NCBI RefSeq assembly: GCF_003298505.1
Contig: NZ_QNGB01000035.1
Location: 1 to 33,601, forward strand
Direction: 5' to 3'
DNA from: Roseovarius sp. TE539
Lineage (GTDB): Bacteria > Pseudomonadota > Alphaproteobacteria > Rhodobacterales > Rhodobacteraceae
DNA: 33,601 nucleotides
Within the stretch, counting starts at the first letter, position 1, and the number at the start of each line of letters is the position of its first letter. Of the stretch, positions 9,024 through 18,200 are shown in pieces. The notes under the pieces are model-generated. The model did no database searches, was not told where the DNA came from, and saw nothing but the letters and a program-made list of their open reading frames with translations. The position numbers were made by a program, and so were the translations under genes.

Positions 9024-10032
9024 CTTCTTTGCTCCCTTCCTTCAATGAATTTAGCGTCAATGCTCGTTTCAACTGCTGTTCATACACCTCCCGCAATTCC
9101 TCAGGCACCAGCACCTCTACCCGGTCCCCCCAGCGAAACAGGTGCCAGCACATTTCCAGCATTCCACCGGCGCGGAAGCGGACGGTGAGGCTACCGTCGG
9201 GCTCGTCCGACATCTCCTGCGTGGGGTGAAACAGGAACTTTCGCGCCTCCGACGCGGCCTCGGGCGTGAAACGCCAGACCACCTCCTGCACCTCTTCCTG
9301 GAACACGCCAAAGGCGCGCGACAGGTAGGCCTCCAGGTCGAACTCATCGGGCCGTTCGAACACCTCGTCGCTCAGCTCGATCCGCTCGAACCCCGCCTGC
9401 GCGAAAAGGCGCACGTCGTCCTGATACTCGCTCCAGGCCACCAGGTATTGCCGACCCTCGCCCAGCAGCATGGCCAGCGGCCCGAGCCAGACATCGCGGC
9501 TGAGCTTGCCACTGGCCCGCGCACGGTGGTCAACATTCACCCAGACCCCGGCCATGATCGCCTGGCGCAAGGTCTGCAGGATATCGGGCGCGATCACCTC
9601 GCGCGGGCCGGGGCGCAGGGCGACGCCATCAGCCTCCAGCAGCGCCGCGGAATCGGGGTCCAACCGGGTGCGCGCGGGCGCGGGCAGCGAGGCTTGAAGA
9701 CGGGTGGCGAGGCCGTCGAGGTCTTTGGCCGTGGCGCTGTCGCCCTCGCGCGTGGCCAGTTCGCGCGCGCGGTGGAGGGCGGCGATCTCGTCCAGCGTGG
9801 GCTGCGTCATGCCGCCCAGACAGCGCGGCGACAGACGCCAGCGCCTTTCGCCACCCGGACCCCCGCGTGTTTCGATCTGCGGCAGTGCATCCAGAAGGGC
9901 GTTGCGCATCCGTTCGGCGGTGCTGCGCGAGACCTCGAATTCCGCCATGATGTCGCCAAGCGACACACCTTCCGCCGTGCCCTGCATGCGCAGCGCAAGC
10001 CTGATCAGGTCGGTATTGCGGGCATAACGCAT
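9016..10032 (-). CDS. WYL-domain transcriptional regulator with winged HTH
   Basis: Using the ATG at 10032 (MRYARNTDLIRL), the protein is 338 residues. Residues about 5-70 form a winged helix-turn-helix (SLGDIMAEFEVSRSTAERM). A WYL ligand-binding domain at about 150-220 has YLVAW in place of the WYL signature, and a WCX-like C-terminal region spans about 245-325. WYL proteins are typical regulators of defence loci (BrxR and CapW are examples) and often repress until a nucleic-acid signal binds. An alternative ATG at 10086, just after the upstream stop, would add 18 residues; I prefer 10032 because the family usually begins there and a weak AGCGAG precedes it. It sits second in the operon and probably controls it, perhaps from the inverted repeat ahead of the first gene. 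Confidence 0.8.
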   Translation of the reverse strand: MRYARNTDLIRLALRMQGTAEGVSLGDIMAEFEVSRSTAERMRNALLDALPQIETRGGPGGERRWRLSPRCLGGMTQPTLDEIAALHRARELATREGDSATAKDLDGLATRLQASLPAPARTRLDPDSAALLEADGVALRPGPREVIAPDILQTLRQAIMAGVWVNVDHRARASGKLSRDVWLGPLAMLLGEGRQYLVAWSEYQDDVRLFAQAGFERIELSDEVFERPDEFDLEAYLSRAFGVFQEEVQEVVWRFTPEAASEARKFLFHPTQEMSDEPDGSLTVRFRAGGMLEMCWHLFRWGDRVEVLVPEELREVYEQQLKRALTLNSLKEGSKEDG

Positions 10033-10087
10033 CGGTGTCTCGCTTTCGCCCTGACGCTGGCCCGATTTGCCTTTCGGATCAAGCATT

Positions 10088-12112
10088 TCAGAACCCGACC
10101 CGTACGCGCGCACCGGGCTTGGCATGCTGCTCGCGCGCCAGTTCCGCCAGCAGATCGTCCGCGGCGCGGATGTCCAGAACCCGCGCGCGCTTGGCCACCA
10201 CGGCAAAATCTCCGGGCGTCAGCAAATCCAGTGCTTGCAAACCCTTGGGCGGTGTCGCGCCGAAGAAGCGCCGGAACGCGTCCACCCGCTGCGAGGCCGC
10301 TAGCGGCAAGAAGGTCGCGCGAAAGGTAAATCGGCGCAACGCGGCCGGGTCCAGCCGGTCGGCCATGTTGGTGGTGCAGGCGAAGGGGTGCGGGTGGCTT
10401 TCCATCCAGGTCAGCATCTCGTTGACCTTGCTCACCTCCCAGCTGCGCTGCGCGCTCTCGCGCGTGGAGAGCAGGCTGTCGGCCTCGTCGAAGATCAGGA
10501 AAGCGCCCTCTTGCCGGGCCTGTCCAAAGGCTCTCGCGATCCGCGCCTCGGTCTGGCCGACATACATCCCCATCAGATCAGAGGCGCGTTCTTGCACCAC
10601 CGGCAGCCCCATCGCCTCGGCCAGGTGGCGAGCGAAGGCGCTCTTGCCGGTGCCGGGCGGGCCAGACAGGCACAGCGACACCGCGCGGGGCGCATCCTTG
10701 ACTGCCAGGCGCTGCAGTATGGCGTCCAGGTCGATATCGGCATGGGTCAGACGCGGATCGAAGTCCGCTTCGGCCTTGGCCGCAGGGGCCGGCTCGCGCC
10801 CGCCCCGCACCGCCTTGGCCGAGGCGCGCAAGGTCAGGTGCAGATCGGCCTTGCGCCCGCCCGCCAACTTTGTGGCACGCAGGGCGGTGTCGGCCAGAGC
10901 GGGGGCCTCCTCGCTTTCCCGTGCCAGCTGGTCCTGCGTCGCTGGGTCCAGCTTCATGCGATGCTTGTCCGACAGCCGCGCCCAGATGCGCGCGCGCACC
11001 TGCTGAGGCGGTTTGCGCAATTCAATCGCAAAGGCCACGCGACGCAGGATGGCAGGGTCGATCCGGTCGATGCTGTTGCTGGTCCAGAGGGTGGGAACGG
11101 GGTTCGTTTCCAGAAGCCGGTGCAGATGCACCTTCGATCCGCCCCTCCGGTTCATGCCGAACAGGAAACCCAGATCAGACCCGTCCAACAAATCCTCCAT
11201 CTCGTCGAACAGCACCAGCGCGTCGCGTCTGCCCGCCAACAGGTGCTGACCCAGCCGCAACTGCATCTGACGTTCACTGCGCGAGGGCTCGTCGCCCTCG
11301 TCGTCCGTCTCGCCGACTGCGAAAAGCTGCGCGCCGAGGTGCGCGCCAAGCAGTTTGCAGAACTCGGTCTTGCCTGTGCCGGGCGGACCATAAAGCAGGA
11401 GGTTCACGCCAGCGGCCTTGCGGGTAAGCGCCCCTTTCAGCAGTCGCGCCGCGAAGTCGCGCGCGTCGCCAAGATGTTCGAAATCCGCCCATGTGGTTTC
11501 AGGGGCTGCGGGCGTCGCGAACAACCCGTGCAGAATGTCGTGCAAGCCGCGGGTCGGCGGCTCCAGAGCCCGCACCAGCCGCGTGTTGGGCGACAGGCCG
11601 TGATTGTTGTGCCGCCTACCCTCGCGCGAGATCAGCCCGGCGCTCATCAGTTTGCCTGTCGCGCTCATGGCCTTGCGGATAGACGCGTCCGGATGCGCCG
11701 TCAGACAGGCAATCACCTGATCCACCGGCAGGCGCGCGTCATCTACAAGGTTGTCAATCAGCGCCGCCAGTGGCCCACCCTGCGCCCCCCGCGCCGAAAG
11801 CATGAAAATATCCGTCTCGACCCGGTTAATGCGCAGATAATGCGCCAGCTCGGCACAGTTCCGCGCCAATGCGTCAGGGCGTGCCCGTCGCACCTGTGCG
11901 ATCCGGCGTGCAAGCATGGTCTGCAACTCGGTCCAGTCCTGGCGCGACACCTGCGTCTGTGAAAAAGGACTGGTCTCGGGGTTCCAGTCGAAGCCCAGCG
12001 GGTTGCGCTCCAGCCATTCGGAAAGTTCGCTCGCAGGGCGGCTGCCATGGGAAAACGTCTGCGCCACGCGCGAAGCGCAGGTCAAAAGCAGAAGGGTCTC
12101 GTATCGTGTCAT
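10088..12112 (-). CDS. Tandem AAA+ ATPase, first gene of the putative defence operon
   Basis: A 674-residue protein starting at the ATG at 12112, which has GAGGA seven bases upstream; longer starts lack this. Residues 1-205 are a helical region with no family I recognise. AAA+ domain 1 has Walker A GPPGTGKT at 242-249 and Walker B LVLFDEME at about 299-306. AAA+ domain 2 has Walker A GPPGTGKS at 484-491, Walker B FLIFDEAD at 537-544, and a sensor-like TTNMADRLD with following arginines near 580-595. Both sites look intact, so this is a plausible two-ring remodelling ATPase or switch. The following WYL gene's earliest ATG is one base beyond this stop (TGAAATG). The long internal Ala/Lys-rich linker (about 405-460) separates the two modules. 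Its partner or substrate is not evident. Confidence 0.82.
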   Translation of the reverse strand: MTRYETLLLLTCASRVAQTFSHGSRPASELSEWLERNPLGFDWNPETSPFSQTQVSRQDWTELQTMLARRIAQVRRARPDALARNCAELAHYLRINRVETDIFMLSARGAQGGPLAALIDNLVDDARLPVDQVIACLTAHPDASIRKAMSATGKLMSAGLISREGRRHNNHGLSPNTRLVRALEPPTRGLHDILHGLFATPAAPETTWADFEHLGDARDFAARLLKGALTRKAAGVNLLLYGPPGTGKTEFCKLLGAHLGAQLFAVGETDDEGDEPSRSERQMQLRLGQHLLAGRRDALVLFDEMEDLLDGSDLGFLFGMNRRGGSKVHLHRLLETNPVPTLWTSNSIDRIDPAILRRVAFAIELRKPPQQVRARIWARLSDKHRMKLDPATQDQLARESEEAPALADTALRATKLAGGRKADLHLTLRASAKAVRGGREPAPAAKAEADFDPRLTHADIDLDAILQRLAVKDAPRAVSLCLSGPPGTGKSAFARHLAEAMGLPVVQERASDLMGMYVGQTEARIARAFGQARQEGAFLIFDEADSLLSTRESAQRSWEVSKVNEMLTWMESHPHPFACTTNMADRLDPAALRRFTFRATFLPLAASQRVDAFRRFFGATPPKGLQALDLLTPGDFAVVAKRARVLDIRAADDLLAELAREQHAKPGARVRVGF

Positions 12113-12334
12113 GTCTGTCCTCGTGTTCAATGAGGGCATCATGACTGGCAGACACATCACATTCGGATGTGGCCCGGTTTACAAGCACCAAACAATGAAA
12201 GACGGCGCTCAAATCGACGCCTCAAGCGGCATTTGCGTTGAGCGCGGGAAGCTGGCAGCCTGAATTCTCGGGTATGACATACGGCACGCAGTGCCTCGCC
12301 AACGTGGCCGCCGTTTCCTGCAGGGAGTATTGCC
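12113..12334. promoter_or_regulatory. Divergent regulatory region with a candidate operator
   Basis: This is a 222-base gap between the AAA+ gene (leftward) and the HEPN gene (rightward); both promoters must lie here. It holds an inverted repeat CACATC-N7-GATGTG at 12153-12171, 41 bases ahead of the AAA+ ATG, a plausible WYL-regulator site. It also holds the GGGAG (12323-12327) that serves the HEPN gene. I see no convincing sigma-70 promoter pair. The assignment of the repeat to the WYL protein is inference. Confidence 0.4.
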
Positions 12335-13000
12335 TTGACCTTCGAGCCCCGGTTTCAGCCCCTGAAAGACAAGCAACGCGCGATCCGCTCGAATTTTCCC
12401 GAGACGATGGGGCTGCGCGTGCACCGCGCGATCAGTTGGATCGGGCGCGCCGAGACGTGCGGTGATGACCACGATGCCCGCTTCATCTTTCTCTGGATCG
12501 CTTTCAATGCGGCCTATGCGGACGAGCGCGAATTCCAGTCAATGGCCCCAGGAGAACGGGCAGCCTTCGTCGATTACTTCGGCAAGCTGGTGGCGCGGGA
12601 CGAAGAACGGCGCATCTACACGGCGCTATGGCAGCGGTTCTCGGGTCCGGTTCGAACCCTCATGGAGAACCGTTTCGTCTTCAACCCGTTCTGGCAGCAC
12701 CAGAACGGGATTGACGGGTTCGAGGACTGGGAGGAAAGATTCCGGACATCCTCTCGCAGCTTCGCACAGGCGTTCCAGGCCGGCGACAGCGTGCGTGTTC
12801 TCAGCTTCGTCTTCGACCGGCTCTACGTGCTGCGCAATCAACTGGTGCATGGGGGATCGACGTGGAACAGCGGCGTGAACCGCGCGCAGGTCCGCGATGG
12901 TGCAGCAATTCTGGGCCTTCTGATGCCCATTTTCGTGAACCTGATGATGGATAACCCCCAAGAGGACTGGGGCCGCCCGTTCTATCCGGTTGTCGAGTAG
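12335..13000 (+). CDS. HEPN-domain protein (Apea-like), putative RNase
   Basis: A 221-residue, mostly helical protein with the HEPN signature R167-N168-Q-L-V-H172 followed by GG (LRNQLVHGGSTW), characteristic of Apea-like/RNxxxH HEPN proteins. Active members of this superfamily cleave RNA, often as toxins or defence effectors, and both motif residues are present. The start is a TTG at 12335; it is preferred because GGGAG lies seven bases upstream, while the first ATG (codon 25) has no such site. It is transcribed divergently from the AAA+/WYL/PLD/helicase operon, so it may be co-regulated with it. It converges with the spanin gene, with 13 bases between the stops and no visible terminator. 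Whether it belongs to the defence operon or acts alone is unknown. Confidence 0.7.
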   Translation: MTFEPRFQPLKDKQRAIRSNFPETMGLRVHRAISWIGRAETCGDDHDARFIFLWIAFNAAYADEREFQSMAPGERAAFVDYFGKLVARDEERRIYTALWQRFSGPVRTLMENRFVFNPFWQHQNGIDGFEDWEERFRTSSRSFAQAFQAGDSVRVLSFVFDRLYVLRNQLVHGGSTWNSGVNRAQVRDGAAILGLLMPIFVNLMMDNPQEDWGRPFYPVVE

Positions 13001-13013
13001 CAATATCGGACGA

Positions 13014-13280
13014 TCAACGCGATCCCTCCGACCGGTCGCACACCCGCACCTGGTCCCGCAGCATGGCGTAATCCGAGAGCCAGCCCACGATCGCTGCGCC
13101 CTCCGGCAGCGCGGCCACTTCGTCTGCCACGCGCGCCTGCTCGGCCGGGCTGTACTCTACCACCGGCGGACACGCGCTTGGCACGACATCAGAACCCACC
13201 CCCGCGCAACCGCTCGAGAAGAGCGTTCCGATCACGAGGGCGACGCGCGGCCACCTCCAGCATCCGGCGTTGAATGGCAT
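13014..13280 (-). CDS. Outer-membrane spanin-like lipoprotein (Rz1-like)
   Basis: An 88-residue protein with an N-terminal hydrophobic stretch (VALVIGTLF, about 13-21) followed by SSGC with Cys25, which looks like a lipoprotein processing site, though the -3 residue is Ser rather than Leu. The mature part is short and polar. Its first 92 bases overlap the 3' end of the upstream membrane/coiled-coil gene in another frame, the classic embedded or overlapping Rz/Rz1 arrangement. Together they would join inner and outer membranes and fuse them in the last step of host lysis. It is the last gene of the tail-lysis operon. The function comes from context and topology, not sequence similarity. Confidence 0.6.
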   Translation of the reverse strand: MPFNAGCWRWPRVALVIGTLFSSGCAGVGSDVVPSACPPVVEYSPAEQARVADEVAALPEGAAIVGWLSDYAMLRDQVRVCDRSEGSR

Positions 13281-13446
13281 TGCGACGCTCCAGCATGTCC
13301 AGCCGCTCAGCGGCGCGCCCGGCGCGCTCGCCCGCTTTGCGGAGGTTGAGTAAAAACAGGGTGATGGTGAGCGCGACGAGGGAGATGGTCGCCGCGCGCC
13401 GTGCCCACGGTCGAGCCAAGACCCCGGTCAGCAATCCGCCCCACAT
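13189..13446 (-). CDS. Inner-membrane spanin-like protein (Rz-like)
   Basis: An 85-residue protein with one N-terminal membrane helix (about residues 18-35, ATISLVALTITLFLLNL) followed by an Arg/Glu-rich predicted coiled coil (AGERAGRAAERLDMLERR). This is the usual layout of an i-spanin. The ATG at 13446 shares its A with the endolysin stop (TGATG); a GTG one codon earlier is possible. It overlaps the lipoprotein gene by 92 bases. Its position straight after the endolysin supports the lysis role. No sequence-level family match is claimed. Confidence 0.6.
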   Translation of the reverse strand: MWGGLLTGVLARPWARRAATISLVALTITLFLLNLRKAGERAGRAAERLDMLERRNAIQRRMLEVAARRPRDRNALLERLRGGGF

Positions 13447-14126
13447 CACCGCCGTCCCTTGCGCCAGTCATCCACCCGTGCCCATACCGCAATACCGATT
13501 CCGCCGAGCGCCAGCGCGATGAACACCCACCGCAGCGTGTCCAGATACGGCACCAGCGGCAGGACGGCGCCTTGCGCCTCGGCAAGGACCTCCTGTGCCA
13601 CCTCGACACCGCCGGCGCCGGCCGTCGCCACACCCGCCGCCCCGGTCCCTTTGAGCGTCCGGCTTTCGGCGAGCACTTCGCGCGCAGGTGGGGTTTCCGG
13701 CGGAAAAGGCGTGGCCCGCGGCGGGAAGGGCGTGCCCCAGGACCGGGCCGGTCCCAGATCGACATGCATGAAGTTCGAGCGCGGGTAGAAGCCGAAGCCT
13801 AGAAACCCCACCTCCCGCGCCGCCGCCTCGAAGACCTCCGGGTCATGGTTCGCCATGGAAATATCGAAGGCGGTCCCCTCCATGTGCTTGGACCGGGTCG
13901 CCCCGCCGACCGCGCGGTTGTGCTCGGGGCTGCGATAGCCGGAGTTGACGATCAGCGGCTTGCCCAGCCGGTCGCGCAGCGCCTGGAGGGTGTCGAGCGC
14001 TTCGGGGTGCAGCTTCAGCTTGCCGGTGCCGCGGCAGGCGATCTCGGCGGGCGAGAAGTTCGGCCAGCGCCAGAGATGATCTGGCACCTCGCGGAAATGG
14101 CGAAATGTTTGGATGGTATCGGGCAT
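13446..14126 (-). CDS. M15-family peptidase endolysin with C-terminal membrane anchor
   Basis: A 226-residue protein. Residues about 20-130 are a peptidase M15 (D-Ala-D-Ala carboxypeptidase/endopeptidase, M15_3-like) domain with zinc ligands visible as H81 and D88 in SKHMEGTAFDI and H121 in FMHVDLG. It would cut peptide cross-links in peptidoglycan. A Pro/Ala-rich linker follows (about 132-185), then a single hydrophobic segment at about 197-215 (WVFIALALGGIGIAVWA) and a basic tail, suggesting it is held in the inner membrane until lysis, an unusual addition to this family. It lies between the membrane/coiled-coil gene and the spanins, consistent with an endolysin. Confidence 0.85.
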   Translation of the reverse strand: MPDTIQTFRHFREVPDHLWRWPNFSPAEIACRGTGKLKLHPEALDTLQALRDRLGKPLIVNSGYRSPEHNRAVGGATRSKHMEGTAFDISMANHDPEVFEAAAREVGFLGFGFYPRSNFMHVDLGPARSWGTPFPPRATPFPPETPPAREVLAESRTLKGTGAAGVATAGAGGVEVAQEVLAEAQGAVLPLVPYLDTLRWVFIALALGGIGIAVWARVDDWRKGRR

Positions 14127-14151
14127 CGGTGCCTCCTCTGGACAGCAAACT

Positions 14152-14173
14152 GCCCGCAGCGGGTCCTGCGGGC
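14152..14173. other. Intercistronic hairpin, late operon
   Basis: A perfect 7-bp inverted repeat, GCCCGCA-N8-TGCGGGC, lies in the 83-base gap before the endolysin gene. No T-run follows on the minus strand, so it is more likely an mRNA processing, stability or attenuation element than a true intrinsic terminator. Confidence 0.45.
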
Positions 14174-14209
14174 GAGGATGGGGTTCGAATGTTACGTCCG
14201 GGCCCGGGA

Positions 14210-14524
14210 TCAGCCGGGCGGGCCGCGCTGGAAGGCCTCGAACAGCATGTTGCGGACGGCGCGGATGTCGGTCTCGATGCGGTCGAGCCGATCGGCGTCG
14301 ACCTTGCGGTCCTCGGCGCGCTGCGCATCGAGCCTTTGGCGCTCGGCGCTCAACTCCCGATCCAGCCGCTGGAGCAGGGCTTCATTGGTGAAGGCGCGGC
14401 GGGTGATGGCGGCGATGAGCGCCAGAAAGCCGCCGATCAGCGCGGTGATGGCCGCCGTCAGCCCGTGATCGCGGAAGGCCGCGACCACCTCGCTCAGGAC
14501 GCCGGGGGAGGAGTCGTTGCTCAT
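14210..14524 (-). CDS. Small membrane/coiled-coil protein of the lysis region (holin-like candidate)
   Basis: A 104-residue protein with one hydrophobic helix at about 22-42 (LTAAITALIGGFLALIAAI) and a charged C-terminal region predicted to form a coiled coil (LDRELSAERQRLDAQRAEDRK). The ATG overlaps the DUF2793 gene stop (ATGA). Position next to the endolysin and the single membrane helix make a holin or holin-associated role possible, but many such phage proteins are of unknown function, so this stays a candidate only. Confidence 0.6.
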   Translation of the reverse strand: MSNDSSPGVLSEVVAAFRDHGLTAAITALIGGFLALIAAITRRAFTNEALLQRLDRELSAERQRLDAQRAEDRKVDADRLDRIETDIRAVRNMLFEAFQRGPPG

Positions 14525-15264
14525 GTCGGGGCTCCCAGGGTGAGCGTGTGACAGGCAAGCTGCAGCGCCCCGCCGGTGAAACTGCCACCCTCGGCCGTGA
14601 CGATCACCGGCGTCGGGGTCGCGACCACCCTCGGGCTGATCGCACCGACGACCTCGGTGTTCGCGTCGCCGGCATACCCGGCCCCGAACAGTGCGGGCTC
14701 ACCAGCGATCCCGAGCGCAAAGCCCGTGGCTCCCGCAATGGCCGTGGTGACGCGCGCGGTCACGCCGAGGATGAGCGCATTGGCGGGCAGGACCAGCGAT
14801 GTGGTCACCTCGGTGCCCGACAGCCCGGACGCCGTGGCCGCGATGATCCCGAGTCCGGTGGTGCTTCCCGTGGCCCCCTCCGCCAGCGTGACGCTGGCCC
14901 CGCGGCTGACCAGCCCCAGGACCGCGTCCAGCGGGATCCAGTCTGGCCCGACGCGCACCAGCATGACGTCCTCGTCGATCACCCAGAGTCGCCAGCCGGG
15001 CTGCGCGGGCAAACGCAGCCAGGCCCCGTCCGTCCAGACGGCGATGTCGCCGGACCAGCCCTCCCAGAGCCCGGAGGCGCCGCCTGCCACGAGATGCGCC
15101 TGACCCTCTGCCGGGCCGGCGGGCGGCGCGGACCGGGTCCGATCCGCGACGGTGAGATTGATCAGCCCGTCGAGACGGCGCAGGGCCTCGTTATGGGTGA
15201 CGTGCTTCTGGGCCTGCGCGGCCAGGATATAGGGCAGCAGCAGGCGTGCCGTGGCGTCCGACAT
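14521..15264 (-). CDS. DUF2793 domain phage protein
   Basis: A 247-residue protein starting MSDATARLLLPYILAAQAQKH, the hallmark opening of DUF2793 proteins found behind GTA-like tail genes in Rhodobacterales. The N-terminal 110 or so residues carry this domain (LAAQAQKHVTHNEALRRLD, then a Trp-rich segment ending WIPLD); the C-terminal half is Ala/Gly/Thr-rich and beta-like, perhaps a receptor-contact or trimeric domain. The start is fixed by a near-perfect AAGGAGGT seven bases upstream, which implies strong translation. The role is unknown; a fibre or adsorption function is inferred from position and composition. Confidence 0.8.
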   Translation of the reverse strand: MSDATARLLLPYILAAQAQKHVTHNEALRRLDGLINLTVADRTRSAPPAGPAEGQAHLVAGGASGLWEGWSGDIAVWTDGAWLRLPAQPGWRLWVIDEDVMLVRVGPDWIPLDAVLGLVSRGASVTLAEGATGSTTGLGIIAATASGLSGTEVTTSLVLPANALILGVTARVTTAIAGATGFALGIAGEPALFGAGYAGDANTEVVGAISPRVVATPTPVIVTAEGGSFTGGALQLACHTLTLGAPT

Positions 15265-15277
15265 GGGGGACCTCCTT

Positions 15278-18200
15278 TCAGAAGTGCAGGGTGACGGTCC
15301 GGGGCGCACCCGGCCCGTAAAGCGCCGAAAGCTGGGCGATGCGGACCGTGAGGGTGTCGCCGGGCCCCAGCAGCCCGCCCCAGTCCGCGGTCTGATCGGC
15401 GGCGCTGTAGATGGCCCGGGGTGCGCTGACCTGCAGGCGGCGCTTGACGGCTGCGCCGTCCAGGATCTCCAGCAGATACGCCTCGGTCTCTTCGCCCAGC
15501 GGCACCTCGGCCGCGGTCCAGCTGTCGGCCGAGAGCGCGCGGGACCGCCGCACCCAGCCAATCTCGAGATCACCGGGCACGCGCCCGGTCAGCCAGGGCT
15601 GCGTGACATGCCCCACGGAAAACGGCCGCAGCCCCACGCCTGCGGGCGTGAAGGCCAGCGCCACATAGGTCTCGTCCGTGAACGGTCGGCTGGCCGGCCC
15701 GAGGCGCCAGCTCCACGGGAGGCCAAGATCGCCCTCGGCGATGGGCAGCGGCGTCAAGGCGTCATCCAGCACCACCACGCGGGCTCCCGCGGGCGCGGGC
15801 CGGCCCATGGCGTCCTCGGTGCCGCGCTGGCCGCGCAGGAGCCGGGTGAGACGATAGCGTCCGGGTGCAATCAGTTCGGCCGAACCGGCCTGCAGGACTT
15901 CCCAGGTACCGGGCGCGCTCTCGACGGCGAGCGCATTGGCGCCGCCGAAAAGGGCCAGGTCGGTGACGCTCTGCAGCGTGCCGGACAGCAGATCCACGGT
16001 GAGCGCATTGCCCAGATCGAACCGCGAGACGGGTCCGACTGGCACATCCCCAACCAGAGTGCCAATGCGAGCACGAGCCGGAATGGATATCAGCAGCGTG
16101 AAGCCATCCTCGGCCGGGCTGCGGAACACGGCCATTTCGCCGGGCCAGGGCGCGGCATGGGCCGCGGCCAGGGGCTGATGCGGCCTGAGGTCCTCGCGCA
16201 GCTGCGGCAGATCGAGGATTACGGCGACGGGGGCGCCGAACACCCGCGCGGTGGCCGGCGCGGCCACGCGCGCCACGCCGGAGGGCAAATCATAAACCGT
16301 CCTGTCCTGGCGCACTGCCTCAATGGCGCGAGCCTCCGCGTCGCTGATCGAGACCAGCCGCAGATCAGTCTGTCTTTCGCCGTCAACGAGCGTGACAACA
16401 TCGGCCGGATCCAGCGCCAACCGCGAGGGCGGCAAACGAAACATCGCGCTGTCGCGGCCCGACCAGGCTTCCATCAATGCACGGCGACAGCGCCGCTCGG
16501 CCTCCTCGGGGGGCACGGCGACGGGGAAGCGCTCGGAGGCGATTCGGCTGGCCGACACGGTGATGCGGCGCGCTTCCACGAGGGCGGCCTCGTAATCCTC
16601 GTCGGCGCGGGCGACCTGCCATTTGAGCGCCTGGGGCAGTTCGGTCTCCTGGCCGCGGGTCTTTTCAAGCGCCTCGCCGTCACGCCCGAGTGGCACCAGA
16701 TCCCCAAGACTCAGCTTTGCGCTGGCCCCACGGCCGCGCATGACAAAGCGGATCATGCCTTCGGTCTCGACGGCATCGAACCCGAAGTGGCGCGCGAGGA
16801 TGCCGATGGAGGCGCGCGGCGCCTCGAGGGCGCTGATGATATAGCCCTCGACCGCGCCCCAAAGACCGGAGACGTCGATGCGGGACGCAGGCAGCCCGGC
16901 GCGCAGGCAGAGATGGCGGACGAGGGCCGCGAGTGACACGGCACCGAGCCGACCAGTGAGCCATGGCCCGCGCCGCCAGTCGGGGGCATCTCGCCAGGTG
17001 CCACGCTCAGGAAAGAACGGATAGGGGCGCGCATCCCAGCACCAGGCGGTGCAGTTGGCCATGTCGATCATCCGCGCGCCGTCGAGATCAGAGGTCGGGT
17101 TGTGCGCGGCCTCGCCCCACCAGAGGTATGTCGCCTCCAGGTAAGCCCGCTGGATCGCATCGTCACGCCAGCCGCGCGAGGCATGCGGCAGCGCCATGCC
17201 GGAGGGGCTCGGATGCGCGGCAACGCTCGGCTGGTTCGCGCCGCGATCAATGGCAGGACAGCCGAGGGCGGTGAAGCGGATCGGCTTGGACTGCGGCCCC
17301 CAGGCCGTCGGCGTGCCGGACTCGACGCCGCCCGGGCGGTCGTAATGCGCGTTGGACCACCAGGCGCGCAGGTCCTTGGGGCGAAAGAGCCAAGGGATGT
17401 CATGGGCTGGATCAGTGATCGGGGTGCGGATCTGCGCCGACCGATCCGCCGCACTGGCATAGGACCAGTCAAAGCCTTCCCCGCCTGCGATGTTCGCCTG
17501 CAGGTAGGCCCGGTCGTAGATCGCCGGCCAGCCTTGCAGTGCGTCCTCATGGAGGAACCCGTCGCGCCAGTCCGAGAGTGGTATGAAACAATCGATGCCG
17601 ACGAAATCGATCAACGGATCGGCCCAGAGCGGGTCGAGGTGGAAATGGACATCTGCGCTGCCATCGCTGGGCTGGTGCCCGAAGTATTCCGACCAGTCGG
17701 CCGCGTAGCTGATCTTTGTGCCCGTCCCCAGGATGGTGCGCACGTCTGCTGCGAGATCGCGCAAGGCCTGTACCGCCGGATAGGTGCTGGCCCCGGAGCG
17801 AATGGTGGTCAGCCCGGGCATCTCGCTCCCGATCAGGAAGGTATCAACACCCCCGGCGGCCGCGCAGAGATGGGCGTAGTGCAGCACCATGCGGCGCAGC
17901 CCCCAATCGCCGCCCGCGCCGGTCCAGCTGACGCTGTCGCCAGACACCGCGAATTGCGCCGGCGTCGCTGTGCCAAAGAACGCGGCCACCTGGCTTTCCG
18001 CGGAACCGGTCTTGTCGACTGTTCCCGCATAGCCAACCGCAGGCGAACAGGTGATCCGCCCCCGCCAGGGATAGGTGGGCTGACCCACCGCCGCTGCTTC
18101 GTCAGAATACGGGTTGGGCCGGGCGTTTCCGGGCGGAACATCCATCAGCAGAGTGGGTAAAAGGGTCACGCGCAAGCCCCGCGCCCTTGCCTCGCGGATC

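Noticed and set aside
10388..11962. Plus-strand open frame of about 520 codons opposite the AAA+ gene
   Set aside because: It mirrors the Walker-motif-bearing minus-strand frame, is rich in Arg/Gln/Pro and has no domain; codon-bias shadow.
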